Assembly: GCA_964236535.1 (NCBI GenBank)
Contig: CAXSEF010000043.1
Span: forward strand, 1 to 25,614
Source of the DNA: CAXSEF01 sp964236535
GTDB lineage: Bacteria; Pseudomonadota; Alphaproteobacteria; Acetobacterales; Acetobacteraceae
Reading direction: 5' to 3'
DNA: 25,614 nucleotides
The position numbers and the translations under genes are program-made. Positions 15,418 to 22,019 of the stretch are shown here, piece by piece. The stretch's first letter is position 1; the number at the start of each line of letters is the position of its first letter. The notes beneath the pieces are model-generated. The model saw nothing but the letters and a program-made list of their open reading frames with translations, was not told the origin of the DNA and ran no database searches.

Positions 15418-15564
15418 TGCGCGCCGTCATAGACCGGGTGGCAGCGCATGGCGACAGCGCTGTCCCCGCAAGGCAGGAATGCCGCGCCAGACCAGCCCCC
15501 GCCAGGCGCCCCCCCCTCGAATCCGTGCCGGCCGGCGCCGCATCCACCTGCAGCGGCCGGCGGG

Positions 15565-15592
15565 TTGATCGGGGTAGTACGCCAGCTTATCT
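15565..15592 (+). promoter_or_regulatory. Possible sigma-70-type promoter of trxA
   Basis: TTGATC (15565-15570) and TTATCT (15587-15592) are spaced 16 bp, in a locally less GC-rich patch about 34 bp before the trxA start. The match to TTGACA/TATAAT is partial. The rest of 15418-15619 shows nothing else clear. Confidence 0.3.
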
Positions 15593-15625
15593 CCCGGCCT
15601 GGGCAGCCAGACGCGGAGCATGACC

Positions 15626-15952
15626 ATGAGTGCCAACACGGTTGCGGTGACCGACGAGTCCTTCGCCCAGGACGTGCTGCAGGCACCCGGCCCGGTGCTG
15701 GTGGACTTCTGGGCGGAGTGGTGCGGCCCATGCAAGCAGATCGCCCCCGCACTCGAGGAGATCGGCGCCGAGCTGAAGGGCCGGGTCACCATCGCCAAGG
15801 TCAACATCGACCAGAACCCGCAGTCGCCGAGCAACTACGGCGTGCGCGGCATCCCCACGCTCATCCTGTTCAAGGACGGCAAGCCGGCCGCCACCCAGGT
15901 CGGCGCCGTCCCGCGCTCGCAGCTGAAGAAGTGGGTCGAGAACAGCCTCTGA
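15626..15952 (+). CDS. trxA: Thioredoxin
   Basis: This is a small cytosolic disulfide reductase that passes electrons from thioredoxin reductase to ribonucleotide reductase and other targets. The 108 residues are a single thioredoxin fold. It shows VLVDFWAEWCGPCKQIAP with the redox pair Cys33 and Cys36, the buried strand VNIDQNP, and the cis-proline in VRGIPTLILF (Pro77). GGAG at 15615-15618 is 7 nt before ATG 15626. The in-frame ATG at 15620 would leave only one base after it, so 15626 is the better start. The gene is divergent from the dehydratase gene and followed 29 bp later by a palindromic repeat, so it looks monocistronic. Its sequence is that of the main TrxA type rather than a specialised one. 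Confidence 0.96.
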   Translation: MSANTVAVTDESFAQDVLQAPGPVLVDFWAEWCGPCKQIAPALEEIGAELKGRVTIAKVNIDQNPQSPSNYGVRGIPTLILFKDGKPAATQVGAVPRSQLKKWVENSL

Positions 15953-15980
15953 TCCCCGACAGGCATTGAACGGACCGAAA

Positions 15981-16110
15981 AGCAAGGCCAGAGGCTCTGC
16001 CTCTGGACTCCGCCAAAGGCCGAGCCTTTGGAATCCATTTGCTTAAGAGCGGGTTTCCAAAGGCCTCAAGGCCTTTGGCGGGTCCGGGCAGAGCCCGGCC
16101 TTGCTGCGCC
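15981..16110 (+). repeat. Mosaic palindromic intergenic repeat, copy 5 (best-preserved A-B)
   Basis: It starts 29 bp after the trxA stop with AGCAAGGCC. The hairpins are CCAGAGGC-tct-GCCTCTGG, CCAAAGGC-cga-GCCTTTGG, CCAAAGGCC-tcaa-GGCCTTTGG and GGGCAGAGCCC. It ends GGCCTTGCTGCGCC. It is the clearest reference copy, and the outer ends GCAAGGCC and GGCCTTGC are inverted repeats of each other. Confidence 0.9.
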
Positions 16111-16171
16111 TGCGGGCCGATGCCGCCAAACGCGGCCGCCGTCGCCAGGCACAGGTCGCCGGCGAGCAAGC

Positions 16172-17143
16172 TCAGTACCCCCGCCCAGCGTCGACGCGGT
16201 TCGGCAGCACGTCCCGGTCCCGCCAGGCACGCAGGTTGATCATCAGGACGTCCAGGCTGCGCGGCAGGTAGGCGACCCGGTCGTCGCACGAGATATGCGG
16301 CGTCATCACCAGATTCGCGGTCGTCCACAGCCGGTGCCCGGCCGGCACCGGCTCCGGGGTGAACACGTCCAGCACCGCCCCGCCAAGCCGGCCGGCATCG
16401 AGCGCGTCGCACAGCGCCTCCTGCTCCACCAGGCCGCCGCGCCCGATGTTCACCACGAACGCCCCGGGCGGCAGCAGCCCGATCCGGCGACCGTCGAGGA
16501 TGTGCCGCGTGGCCTCGGTCAGCGGGCATGCCAGCAGCAGGAACTCGGTCTCCGCCAGCACCGCGTCGAGCGCGTCCGTCCCCACCACCCGGTCGCACGA
16601 CGGGTGCGGCGCCGGCCTCGCGCGCACGCCGGTCACCGCCATGTCGAACTGCCTCGCCCGCCGCGCCGACTCCCCGCCCAGGCTGCCCAGCCCCACGACG
16701 GTCAGCCGGCGCCCGGCCAGCACGCTGCCCAGCCGCCGGTTCCAGCGCTGGGCGACCTGGTCGGCGGCGCTCTCCGGCATGTGGCTCGCCAGCATCAGCA
16801 GGCTCATGATGGCGAACTCGCCCGCCTTGGCCGCATGGGTGCCGCTGTTGTTGAGCAGCACCACCCCCGACGGCAGCCAGTCGAGCGGCTGCAGCGAGTC
16901 GATCCCGGCAAACGTGACGAACACCAGCCGCAGCCGGGGCGCCGCCGCCGGCAGCGGCCGGAAACGGCTGTTGCCGGTGCAGACCAGCAGCTCGGCAGAC
17001 CCCAGCGCAGCGGCAAGCTGCTCCGCGGTGTCGCCGAAGCTGACCTCGTGGCCGTCGCCGACGTCGGGCGCCCGCGACACCGCATCCTCCCACACGGCAG
17101 GGGTGAGCGGGCCGACAACGCCGTTATGGATGTGGATTCGCAT
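16172..17143 (-). CDS. D-isomer-specific 2-hydroxyacid dehydrogenase (NAD(P)-dependent)
   Basis: The family reduces 2-keto acids to D-2-hydroxy acids or the reverse; members act on glyoxylate, hydroxypyruvate, phosphoglycerate and others. The 323 residues match a two-domain member without an ACT domain. The nucleotide fold has VVGLGSLGGESARRA (GxGxxG at 151-156). Catalytic residues are Arg235 in VNIGRGGLVEQ, Glu264 in VFTPEPVP and His283 in MTPHISCDD. The segment LNNSGTHAAKAGEFAIMSLL replaces the more common N-S-G-A-N-A-x-x-V-A-E of the substrate side, which suggests a divergent subfamily, so no specific substrate is proposed. It has no obvious partner: it stands alone between two palindromic repeats. 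No strong ribosome site precedes ATG 17143. Confidence 0.9.
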   Translation of the reverse strand: MRIHIHNGVVGPLTPAVWEDAVSRAPDVGDGHEVSFGDTAEQLAAALGSAELLVCTGNSRFRPLPAAAPRLRLVFVTFAGIDSLQPLDWLPSGVVLLNNSGTHAAKAGEFAIMSLLMLASHMPESAADQVAQRWNRRLGSVLAGRRLTVVGLGSLGGESARRARQFDMAVTGVRARPAPHPSCDRVVGTDALDAVLAETEFLLLACPLTEATRHILDGRRIGLLPPGAFVVNIGRGGLVEQEALCDALDAGRLGGAVLDVFTPEPVPAGHRLWTTANLVMTPHISCDDRVAYLPRSLDVLMINLRAWRDRDVLPNRVDAGRGY

Positions 17144-17180
17144 ACGGCAGTCTTACCGGCCCTGAGCTTGACCGGCCAGG

Positions 17181-17320
17181 CAGGCAAGCAGGCAAGGCCA
17201 GAGGCTCCGCCTCTGGACTCCGCCAAAGGCCTGGCCTTTGCAACCCGTTTGCCAGGGGAACGGGTTTCCGACGGCCTGCTTGGGCCATCGGAATGCGGGC
17301 GGAGGCAGAGCCAGCCTTGC
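17181..17320 (+). repeat. Mosaic palindromic intergenic repeat, copy 6 (A-C, no full B)
   Basis: A doubled left end (CAGGCAAGCAGGCAAGGCC) leads into module A (CCAGAGGC-tcc-GCCTCTGG and CCAAAGGC-ctg-GCCTTTGC). A short link follows, then module C: CGGCCTGCTTGGGCCATCGGAA, GCGGGCGGAGGCAGAGCC, ending CCTTGC. It lies between the starts of the dehydrogenase gene and the end of the RNA methyltransferase gene, both on the minus strand. Confidence 0.8.
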
Positions 17321-17393
17321 CTGCTTGCAGGTCGATGCCTGCGGCGCTGACACCTGGGCGCCGGGCTCCGGCCCTACCCCCAAGCCTCAGGCC

Positions 17394-18107
17394 CTACCCT
17401 CCGAACGCCGCCAGCAGCACCGCCGCCGCCTGCGCCACGTTGAGGCTCTGCACCCGCCCCGACCCCGGAATGCGCACCCTGCGCCGGCACACCTCCAGCG
17501 CCTCGTGCGACACCCCGCGCTCCTCCCCGCCCAGCACCAGGGCAAGCGGCCGGTCGCGCGGCACCTCGGACGGCGCCACCGTCTCGCCCTCCAGCGTCGC
17601 CGCCACCACCCGGTAGTGCGGCGCCAGCGCCAGCAGCGCCTTGCGCAGGTTCCGCGTCCGGTACACGTCGAGCCACTCCAGCCCGCCCTCCGCGGTACGG
17701 TGCGCCGCCGGCGACGGCATCGCCTGCAGCGGCGTCTCGTGCAGCAGCAGCGCCTGCACCCCGAAGAACGCCGCCGAGCGCGCGATGGCGCCGAGGTTGT
17801 GCGGGTTGCCGACGCTGTCGAGCACCAGCAGCAGCGGCACCCTGGGCGGCCGCACGAAGTCGATCAGCCCGATCGGCCGCGGCCTGGCGATCGCCACCAG
17901 CCCGCCATGGTGCGGCGTGCCGGCGGCGCGCTCCAGCTCGTCCGGCGGCAGCAGCCGGTACGGCGCGCGCCGCTGGGCGAGCACCGCGCAGAACGGCCCC
18001 GCGACCGCCCGCTGCGCCTCGGCATAGAACAGCCGGACCACGTCGTCCGCACGGCGGGCGAACACCGCCGACACGGCATGCACGCCACAGATGGTGTCTG
18101 TCTCCAT
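17394..18107 (-). CDS. TrmH/SpoU-family RNA 2'-O-methyltransferase
   Basis: These knotted SPOUT enzymes methylate the ribose 2'-OH of rRNA or tRNA with S-adenosylmethionine. The 237 residues hold an N-terminal substrate-binding part (ICGVHAVSAVF, RLFYAEAQR) and the three SpoU motifs. Motif 1 is LDSVGNPHNLGAIARSAAFFG (Asn101, catalytic-type Arg110), motif 2 is LVLGGEERGVS (191-200) and motif 3 is RIPGSGRVQSLNVAQAAAVLL (212-232). The GSGRVQSLN form of motif 3 is closer to the YfiF/TrmG branch than to RlmB (which has PMxGxVxSLNVS), so I do not assign rlmB. It is divergent from the pseudouridine synthase gene with about 110 bp between the starts, which puts two RNA-modification genes on one control region. 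Confidence 0.9.
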   Translation of the reverse strand: METDTICGVHAVSAVFARRADDVVRLFYAEAQRAVAGPFCAVLAQRRAPYRLLPPDELERAAGTPHHGGLVAIARPRPIGLIDFVRPPRVPLLLVLDSVGNPHNLGAIARSAAFFGVQALLLHETPLQAMPSPAAHRTAEGGLEWLDVYRTRNLRKALLALAPHYRVVAATLEGETVAPSEVPRDRPLALVLGGEERGVSHEALEVCRRRVRIPGSGRVQSLNVAQAAAVLLAAFGG

Positions 18108-18219
18108 CCGGCAGGTGTTCGTCCGTCGCCGCGCCGCATGTCAAATGCTCGCCCGCCGCCGGCCCGGTCCGCCGCGACCCCCGCCTTGGTCCCCGCCGCC
18201 CCGGGTGCGATGCTGCGCC

Positions 18220-18888
18220 GTGCCGCCGATCCTGTTCCAAGACCAGCGCTTCGTGATCCTCGACAAGCCCGCCGGCCTCGCGGTGCATGCCGGACCACGC
18301 GGCGGCCCGAGCGTGGAGGACTGGTTCCCGCAGCTCAGCCGTCGTCGCGACGGTCCCTGGCTGGCCCACCGGCTCGACGCCGATACGTCGGGCTGCCTCG
18401 TCGTCGCGCTGCGCAAGACCGCGTTGCTCGACGCACAGCGCCTGTTCGCCACCGGCCAGGTGCGCAAGGTGTACTGGGCGGTGGTGCACGGCGCACCGCG
18501 CGAGGCGTCCGGCACCGTCGAAGCCGCCCTGCTCAAGCGCACGACCCCGCAGGGCTGGCGCATGGTCGCCGACCCGGGCGGCACGCCAGCCTCCACCGAA
18601 TGGCGCGTCCTCGCGCACGACCCGCATCCGTCCCGATCGGCACCCGAATGGAGCTGGCTCGAACTGCGCCCGCAAACCGGGCGCACCCACCAGATCCGCG
18701 TGCACTGCGCGATGCTGGGCTGCCCGATCCTCGGCGACCCGCTCTACGGCAACCCCGCAAACGACAGGAATGCCGAACCGCTGCAGCTGCTGGCCCGCTC
18801 GATCGACCTGCCGCTCACGCCGCCGGTGACGGCCACGGCTCCCGTGCCAGGACACATGACCCGCATCGCATCCCGCCAACCCGCCTGA
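18220..18888 (+). CDS. RluA-family RNA pseudouridine synthase (no S4 domain)
   Basis: This family isomerises uridine to pseudouridine in rRNA or tRNA. From GTG 18220 it has 222 residues, a short form that consists only of the catalytic domain. Visible signatures are FVILDKPAGLAVHAG (11-25), the active-site motif HRLDADTSGCLVV with catalytic Asp53, VRKVYWAVVHG, and the late motif LRPQTGRTHQIRVHCAMLGCPILGDPLYG. A longer frame from GTG 18091 would add 43 Arg/Pro-rich residues and run into the start of the divergent methyltransferase gene, so 18220 is preferred. The absence of an S4 domain resembles RluA and TruC rather than RluC/RluD. The target site cannot be told from the sequence alone. Confidence 0.92.
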   Translation: MPPILFQDQRFVILDKPAGLAVHAGPRGGPSVEDWFPQLSRRRDGPWLAHRLDADTSGCLVVALRKTALLDAQRLFATGQVRKVYWAVVHGAPREASGTVEAALLKRTTPQGWRMVADPGGTPASTEWRVLAHDPHPSRSAPEWSWLELRPQTGRTHQIRVHCAMLGCPILGDPLYGNPANDRNAEPLQLLARSIDLPLTPPVTATAPVPGHMTRIASRQPA

Positions 18889-18935
18889 GCGGAGCGAAGG
18901 CACGCGGCGCCGCACGACGTCGAACGTGACCGGTC

Positions 18936-19080
18936 AGGCAGGCAAGCAAGGCCAGAGGCTCTGCCTCTGGACTCCGCCAAAGGCCTGGCCTTTGGAATCC
19001 GTATGCTTGGGAAACGGCTTGCCAGGGGCCTCGGGCCTCTGGCGGGTCCAGGCGGAGGGAGCGCCCAGCCTTGCTGCGCC
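18936..19080 (+). repeat. Mosaic palindromic intergenic repeat, copy 7 (A-B with C-type tail)
   Basis: Module A (CCAGAGGC-tct-GCCTCTGG; CCAAAGGC-ctg-GCCTTTGG) is followed by module B with a changed hairpin, CCAGGGGCC-tcg-GGCCTCTGG. GCGGGTCCAGGCGGAGGGAGCGCCC and the end GCCTTGCTGCGCC follow. The tail resembles module C rather than the GGGCAGAGCCC of copy 5. It lies between the convergent ends of the pseudouridine synthase and the exported-protein gene. Confidence 0.85.
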
Positions 19081-19091
19081 TCCCGGCCGAA

Positions 19092-19556
19092 TCAACGCAA
19101 GACGAGCTGTATGCCGTCCGCGCTGCCCGACAGACGCGCACCCTTGCTGACGTCGTCGACCCGGATCTGCACGCCGTTGCCGTTGGTCAGGAACTGGCCG
19201 CCGATGCCGTTGCCGAGCGTGGCCTCGCCGGTCGCCGCGGCGTAGGTCCCGCTGAACTGGCTCAGCCGATCCATCTTGTACACCCGGCCGTGCCCGACGA
19301 TGCGCGAGAACCCGACATCGACGACGCTAATGCCCTTGACGGTAAAATGGTACTCATGATGCCTGAAGTAGAGCGTGCCGTTCCCCCAGGTATAGCCCAC
19401 GCCCAGCGCCGCGGCCTTGGCGACGATGGTGACCCGGGCATCGATCGGGCCCGGTCCGTCGTCCGCCGCATGGGCGGCAAGCGGCAGCATCGCTCCCATC
19501 AGGGCACCAAGGGCGAGCGCAGGCTTGAGTGCGGCAGTCAGTCCGTGGTGTCGCAT
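19092..19556 (-). CDS. Small exported protein of unknown function
   Basis: From ATG 19556 there are 154 residues; AGGGA at 19568-19564 on the minus strand lies 7 nt before it. Residues 1-31 are a clear signal peptide (ALKPALALGALMGAMLPLAAHA, cleavage after AHA). The mature part is Gly-rich with an alternating beta pattern: GVGYTWGNGTLYFRHHEY, FTVKGISVVDVGFSRIVG, FSGTYAAATGEATLGNGIGG, LTNGNGVQIRVDD, GARLSGSADGIQLVLR. There are no cysteines and no catalytic motif that I recognise. The pattern suggests a small beta-barrel or beta-sandwich in the periplasm. The MarR regulator gene lies 139 bp upstream on the same strand, so the two may be co-transcribed or the regulator may control it. The frame extends upstream to 19664, but that part lacks a ribosome site. 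Confidence 0.8.
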   Translation of the reverse strand: MRHHGLTAALKPALALGALMGAMLPLAAHAADDGPGPIDARVTIVAKAAALGVGYTWGNGTLYFRHHEYHFTVKGISVVDVGFSRIVGHGRVYKMDRLSQFSGTYAAATGEATLGNGIGGQFLTNGNGVQIRVDDVSKGARLSGSADGIQLVLR

Positions 19557-19695
19557 GACGAAATCCCTGTGCACGATGCCCGCGATCAACGCCCTGGCGC
19601 CCGCTCCGTTCCGGGACCGGCGAAGTCGGGACGCGACCATCCGCCGGCTCGCCTGGCGGCGCATACCCCCCGGCCGGAAGTCTCCCGCGCCGGGC

Positions 19696-20088
19696 TCAGC
19701 CGTGCGCCGTCCGGCGCGGCGTATCCGATGTCGCGGCCCCGCCGGCCTTCTTGGGCGCCGACGCCTCGCTCATGGTGCTGCGCAGGTCGCGCAGGAAAGC
19801 CGTGCCCTTGAGGGTGCGCTGCACCAGCACGCTGCGGCGGTCCATCGGATCGACCTTGCGGCGCGCCAGCTCCAGCTCGCTCAACCGGTCCAGCGCCCGC
19901 GTGATCGCCGGCTTGGACACGTTCAGCTCGGCCGACAGGCCGCGCACCGTGTGCGCACCCTCCTGCAGGTAGCAGGTCAGGAACACGCCGAGCTGGCGCG
20001 CCGACAGATCGGCGCCGTCGCGACGCACCAGGGCCACGACGGTGTCGCGCAGAACGCCGACGAGATGGTCAGAGGACACGCTTGGCAT
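19696..20088 (-). CDS. MarR-like winged-helix transcriptional regulator
   Basis: This is a cytosolic DNA-binding protein of about 130 residues. The central part (about 30-95) is a MarR-type winged helix: LSARQLGVFLTCYLQEGAHTVRGLSAELNVSKPAITRALDRL is the helix-turn-helix, and RRKVDPMDRRSVLVQRTLKG is the wing with the typical DxxDRRS motif. The C-terminal 25 residues are Ala/Pro/Lys-rich and probably disordered; the last dimerisation helix is shorter than in classic MarR. AAAGGA lies at 20100-20095 on the minus strand, 6 nt before ATG 20088 but touching the ATG at 20094, so 20088 is preferred. It is transcribed towards the small exported protein gene. Neither effector nor targets can be read from the sequence. 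Confidence 0.88.
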   Translation of the reverse strand: MPSVSSDHLVGVLRDTVVALVRRDGADLSARQLGVFLTCYLQEGAHTVRGLSAELNVSKPAITRALDRLSELELARRKVDPMDRRSVLVQRTLKGTAFLRDLRSTMSEASAPKKAGGAATSDTPRRTAHG

Positions 20089-20094
20089 GGACAT

Positions 20095-20213
20095 TCCTTT
20101 CGGGATGGAGACGGGCGGTACTGCACCACGCCCGATTCTACCGGTCGAACGTCATATCGGCCGGCAGCCACATTGCATAACCCTCGGAACCGACAAGGTT
20201 CATCCCAATGACG
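20095..20213 (-). promoter_or_regulatory. Control region of the MarR-like gene
   Basis: This stretch is clearly less GC-rich than its surroundings. On the minus strand TAGAAT (20140-20135) is a good -10 candidate 47 nt before ATG 20088, though no good -35 is seen 16-18 bp upstream. AACGTCAT (20148-20155) and ATGACGTT (20208-20215) form an inverted pair 52 bp apart, the second touching the pepA stop. Autoregulation by the MarR-like protein would be usual for the family but is not shown. Confidence 0.35.
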
Positions 20214-21635
20214 TTACTTCGCTGTTCCGGTCGTGGGGATCGCATGGACAAACCTTGAGACCGCGGAAAACACCGCGCGCGCCGCCTGCGCCTCGCCGCC
20301 CTCCGGCCGCCCGGGCCGGCTCGAGTCGTTCCACGCATAGACGTCGAGATGCGCCCACCGTATGCCCTCCGCAACGAAACGCTGCAGGAACAGCGCCGCG
20401 GTGATGGCGCCCGCGAACGGCTTGCTCGAGACGTTCGACAGGTCGGCCACCCGGCTCGCCAGCCAGCCGTCGTATCCGGCCCACAGCGGCAGCCGCCACA
20501 GCGGGTCGCAGCAGCCGTGCCCCGCCGCGAGCAGCGCCTCGGCCAGCAGGTCGTCGTTGCTGAACAGCGCCGGCAGGTCGGGACCCGTCGCGACCCGCGC
20601 CGCGCCGGTCAGGGTCGCCGCGTCCAGCAGCCAGTCCGGACGGTGCTCGCACGCCTCCGCGAGCAGGTCGCACAGCACCAGCCGTCCCTCCGCGTCGGTG
20701 TTGCCGACCTCCACCGTCAGCCCCTTGCGGGTCGACAGCACGTCGAGCGGCCGCATCGCCCGGCCCGACACGCTGTTCTCGACGCAGCCCAGCCGCAACT
20801 GCAGCCGCACCGGCAGGTCGGCCGCCATGACCATCTGCGCCACCGCCAGCATGATCGCCGCCCCGCCCATGTCCTTCTTCATCCGCAACATGCCCGCCGA
20901 CGGCTTGAGGTCGAGGCCGCCGGTGTCGAACACCACGCCCTTGCCGCACAGGCTGACGAGCGGCGCCGCATCGCCCGCCGCACTGCCCCGCCACTCCAGG
21001 GTCGCCACCACCGGCCCGCGGTCCGCGCCGGCCCCCACCGCCGCGATCGCCGGATGCGACCGCGCCAGCGCCTCGCCCTCGACCTGCCCGAACGACGCCC
21101 CGAACTCCAGCGCCACCGCAGCGGCCGCCTCCGCCAGCTCGGCAGGGCCGAGCAGGTTGGCCGGCGTGTTGATCAGGTCGCGCGCCAACGCGATCGCCGC
21201 CGCCGCCTGCAACGCCGCGCGGTTCGCCGCGTCGTCGGCCAGCGCCAGCCGGGCCGGCCCGCGCCCGGGCTTGCGCCAGGTCTCCAGCCGGTAGGCGCCG
21301 AGGACGAACGCCAGCGCCGCATCCGCGGGATCGGGCAGGTCCGCCCCCGGCTCCAGGTGCCACGCGCCATGCTCCGGAAGCCCGAACGGCAGCGCGCCGT
21401 ACTCCCAGAACCCCGCCCCCGGCCCGAGCCCGAGCACCGCGGCCGCCACGCCGTCCTCGCCCGGCAGCAGCGTCACCCGCCCTGCCGCGGCGACCTCGCC
21501 AGACTCGCGCAGGAACGCCGCCTGCGCCGGCGCCAGCCGCGCGAGCAGCGCGTCGAGCCCGGCCGGCCGGACCGCAAGGACCGGCCTGGTGCGGGCGCCG
21601 GGTTCGGCCAGCCCGTCGAGCGCGCGTCGTGTCAT
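20214..21635 (-). CDS. pepA: Leucyl aminopeptidase, M17 family
   Basis: This cytosolic two-metal aminopeptidase releases N-terminal residues and is used in peptide turnover. From ATG 21635 it has 473 residues. AAAAGGA at 21650-21644 on the minus strand is 8 nt before it. Metal and catalytic residues line up with E. coli PepA at a constant offset: Lys232 and Asp237 in CGKGVVFDTGGLDLKPSAGM, Lys244, Asp255 in MKKDMGGAA, and Asp314, Glu316 and Arg318 in the M17 signature NTDAEGRLVL. The N-terminal third is the divergent alpha/beta domain, with RDLINTPANLLGP at 152-164 opening the catalytic half. A longer frame from 21722 adds 29 residues that come mostly from an intergenic repeat and is rejected. 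It is divergent from the helicase gene. Confidence 0.94.
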   Translation of the reverse strand: MTRRALDGLAEPGARTRPVLAVRPAGLDALLARLAPAQAAFLRESGEVAAAGRVTLLPGEDGVAAAVLGLGPGAGFWEYGALPFGLPEHGAWHLEPGADLPDPADAALAFVLGAYRLETWRKPGRGPARLALADDAANRAALQAAAAIALARDLINTPANLLGPAELAEAAAAVALEFGASFGQVEGEALARSHPAIAAVGAGADRGPVVATLEWRGSAAGDAAPLVSLCGKGVVFDTGGLDLKPSAGMLRMKKDMGGAAIMLAVAQMVMAADLPVRLQLRLGCVENSVSGRAMRPLDVLSTRKGLTVEVGNTDAEGRLVLCDLLAEACEHRPDWLLDAATLTGAARVATGPDLPALFSNDDLLAEALLAAGHGCCDPLWRLPLWAGYDGWLASRVADLSNVSSKPFAGAITAALFLQRFVAEGIRWAHLDVYAWNDSSRPGRPEGGEAQAARAVFSAVSRFVHAIPTTGTAK

Positions 21636-21680
21636 CCCTGCGATCCTTTTCGGCGGTGCTGCGGTCCTGCACGGGATGCA

Positions 21681-21797
21681 AAGGCCAGGCAAGGCCGGGC
21701 TCTCCCTCCGCCCGCATTCCAATGACCCAGGCGGGTCATCGGGACCTTGCGCGGGCTACCCCCAGACCCGCCAAAGGGCGAAGCCCTCGGAAACCCT
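21681..21797 (-). repeat. Mosaic palindromic intergenic repeat, copy 8 (reverse orientation, B-C)
   Basis: On the minus strand it reads GGGTTTCCGAGGGC-ttc-GCCCTTTGGCGGGTC (module B), then ATGACCC-gcct-GGGTCAT and GGAATGCGGGCGGAGGGAGAGCCCGGCCTTGCC (module C). The ATGACCC/GGGTCAT stem is a perfect 7-bp hairpin. It lies upstream of pepA, in the pepA-helicase divergent region. Confidence 0.8.
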
Positions 21798-21893
21798 TCC
21801 AAAGCCCACGGATTCGACGCCACGGTGGTGCGCAACCCCGAGGCAGCACCAGGCGGCAACCTCGTGCGTGGGATGCCGGCCGACCCGAGTTAA

Positions 21894-21945
21894 TGGGTTC
21901 CAAAGGCCTCCGGCCTTCGGCGGGTCTGGGCGGAGCCCGGCCTGG
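21894..21945 (+). repeat. Mosaic palindromic intergenic repeat, copy 9 (module B only)
   Basis: It reads GGGTTCCAAAGGCC-tcc-GGCCTTCGGCGGGTC, then GGGCGGAGCCCGGCC. This is a lone module B with no A module before it. It lies 75 bp before the helicase start. The 96 bp between copies 8 and 9 (21798-21893) show nothing recognisable. Confidence 0.8.
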
Positions 21946-22019
21946 CTTTCTTCCCGCCCGAACCACCCCCGCCACCCACCGCCTTGCATTCCGCGGCCGA
22001 AGCCCCGAGTCTCCACGCC

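Noticed and set aside
18091..18219. An upstream GTG start for the pseudouridine synthase
   Set aside because: It overlaps the start of the divergent methyltransferase gene and adds an Arg/Pro-rich stretch with no domain.
19092..19556. The exported protein as a DUF1134/EipA member
   Set aside because: It shares only a Gly-rich beta character; the EipA motifs I know of (a long helical start and a WQGPSxGFD-like motif) are not present.
20148..20215. AACGTCAT/ATGACGTT as a transcription terminator of pepA
   Set aside because: The arms are 52 bp apart with no T-tract, and one arm overlaps the pepA stop codon; a loose regulatory site or chance is as likely.
21636..21722. A 29-residue N-terminal extension of leucyl aminopeptidase
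   Set aside because: It is made largely from repeat sequence, while ATG 21635 has AAAAGGA at 8 nt and fits the family length.
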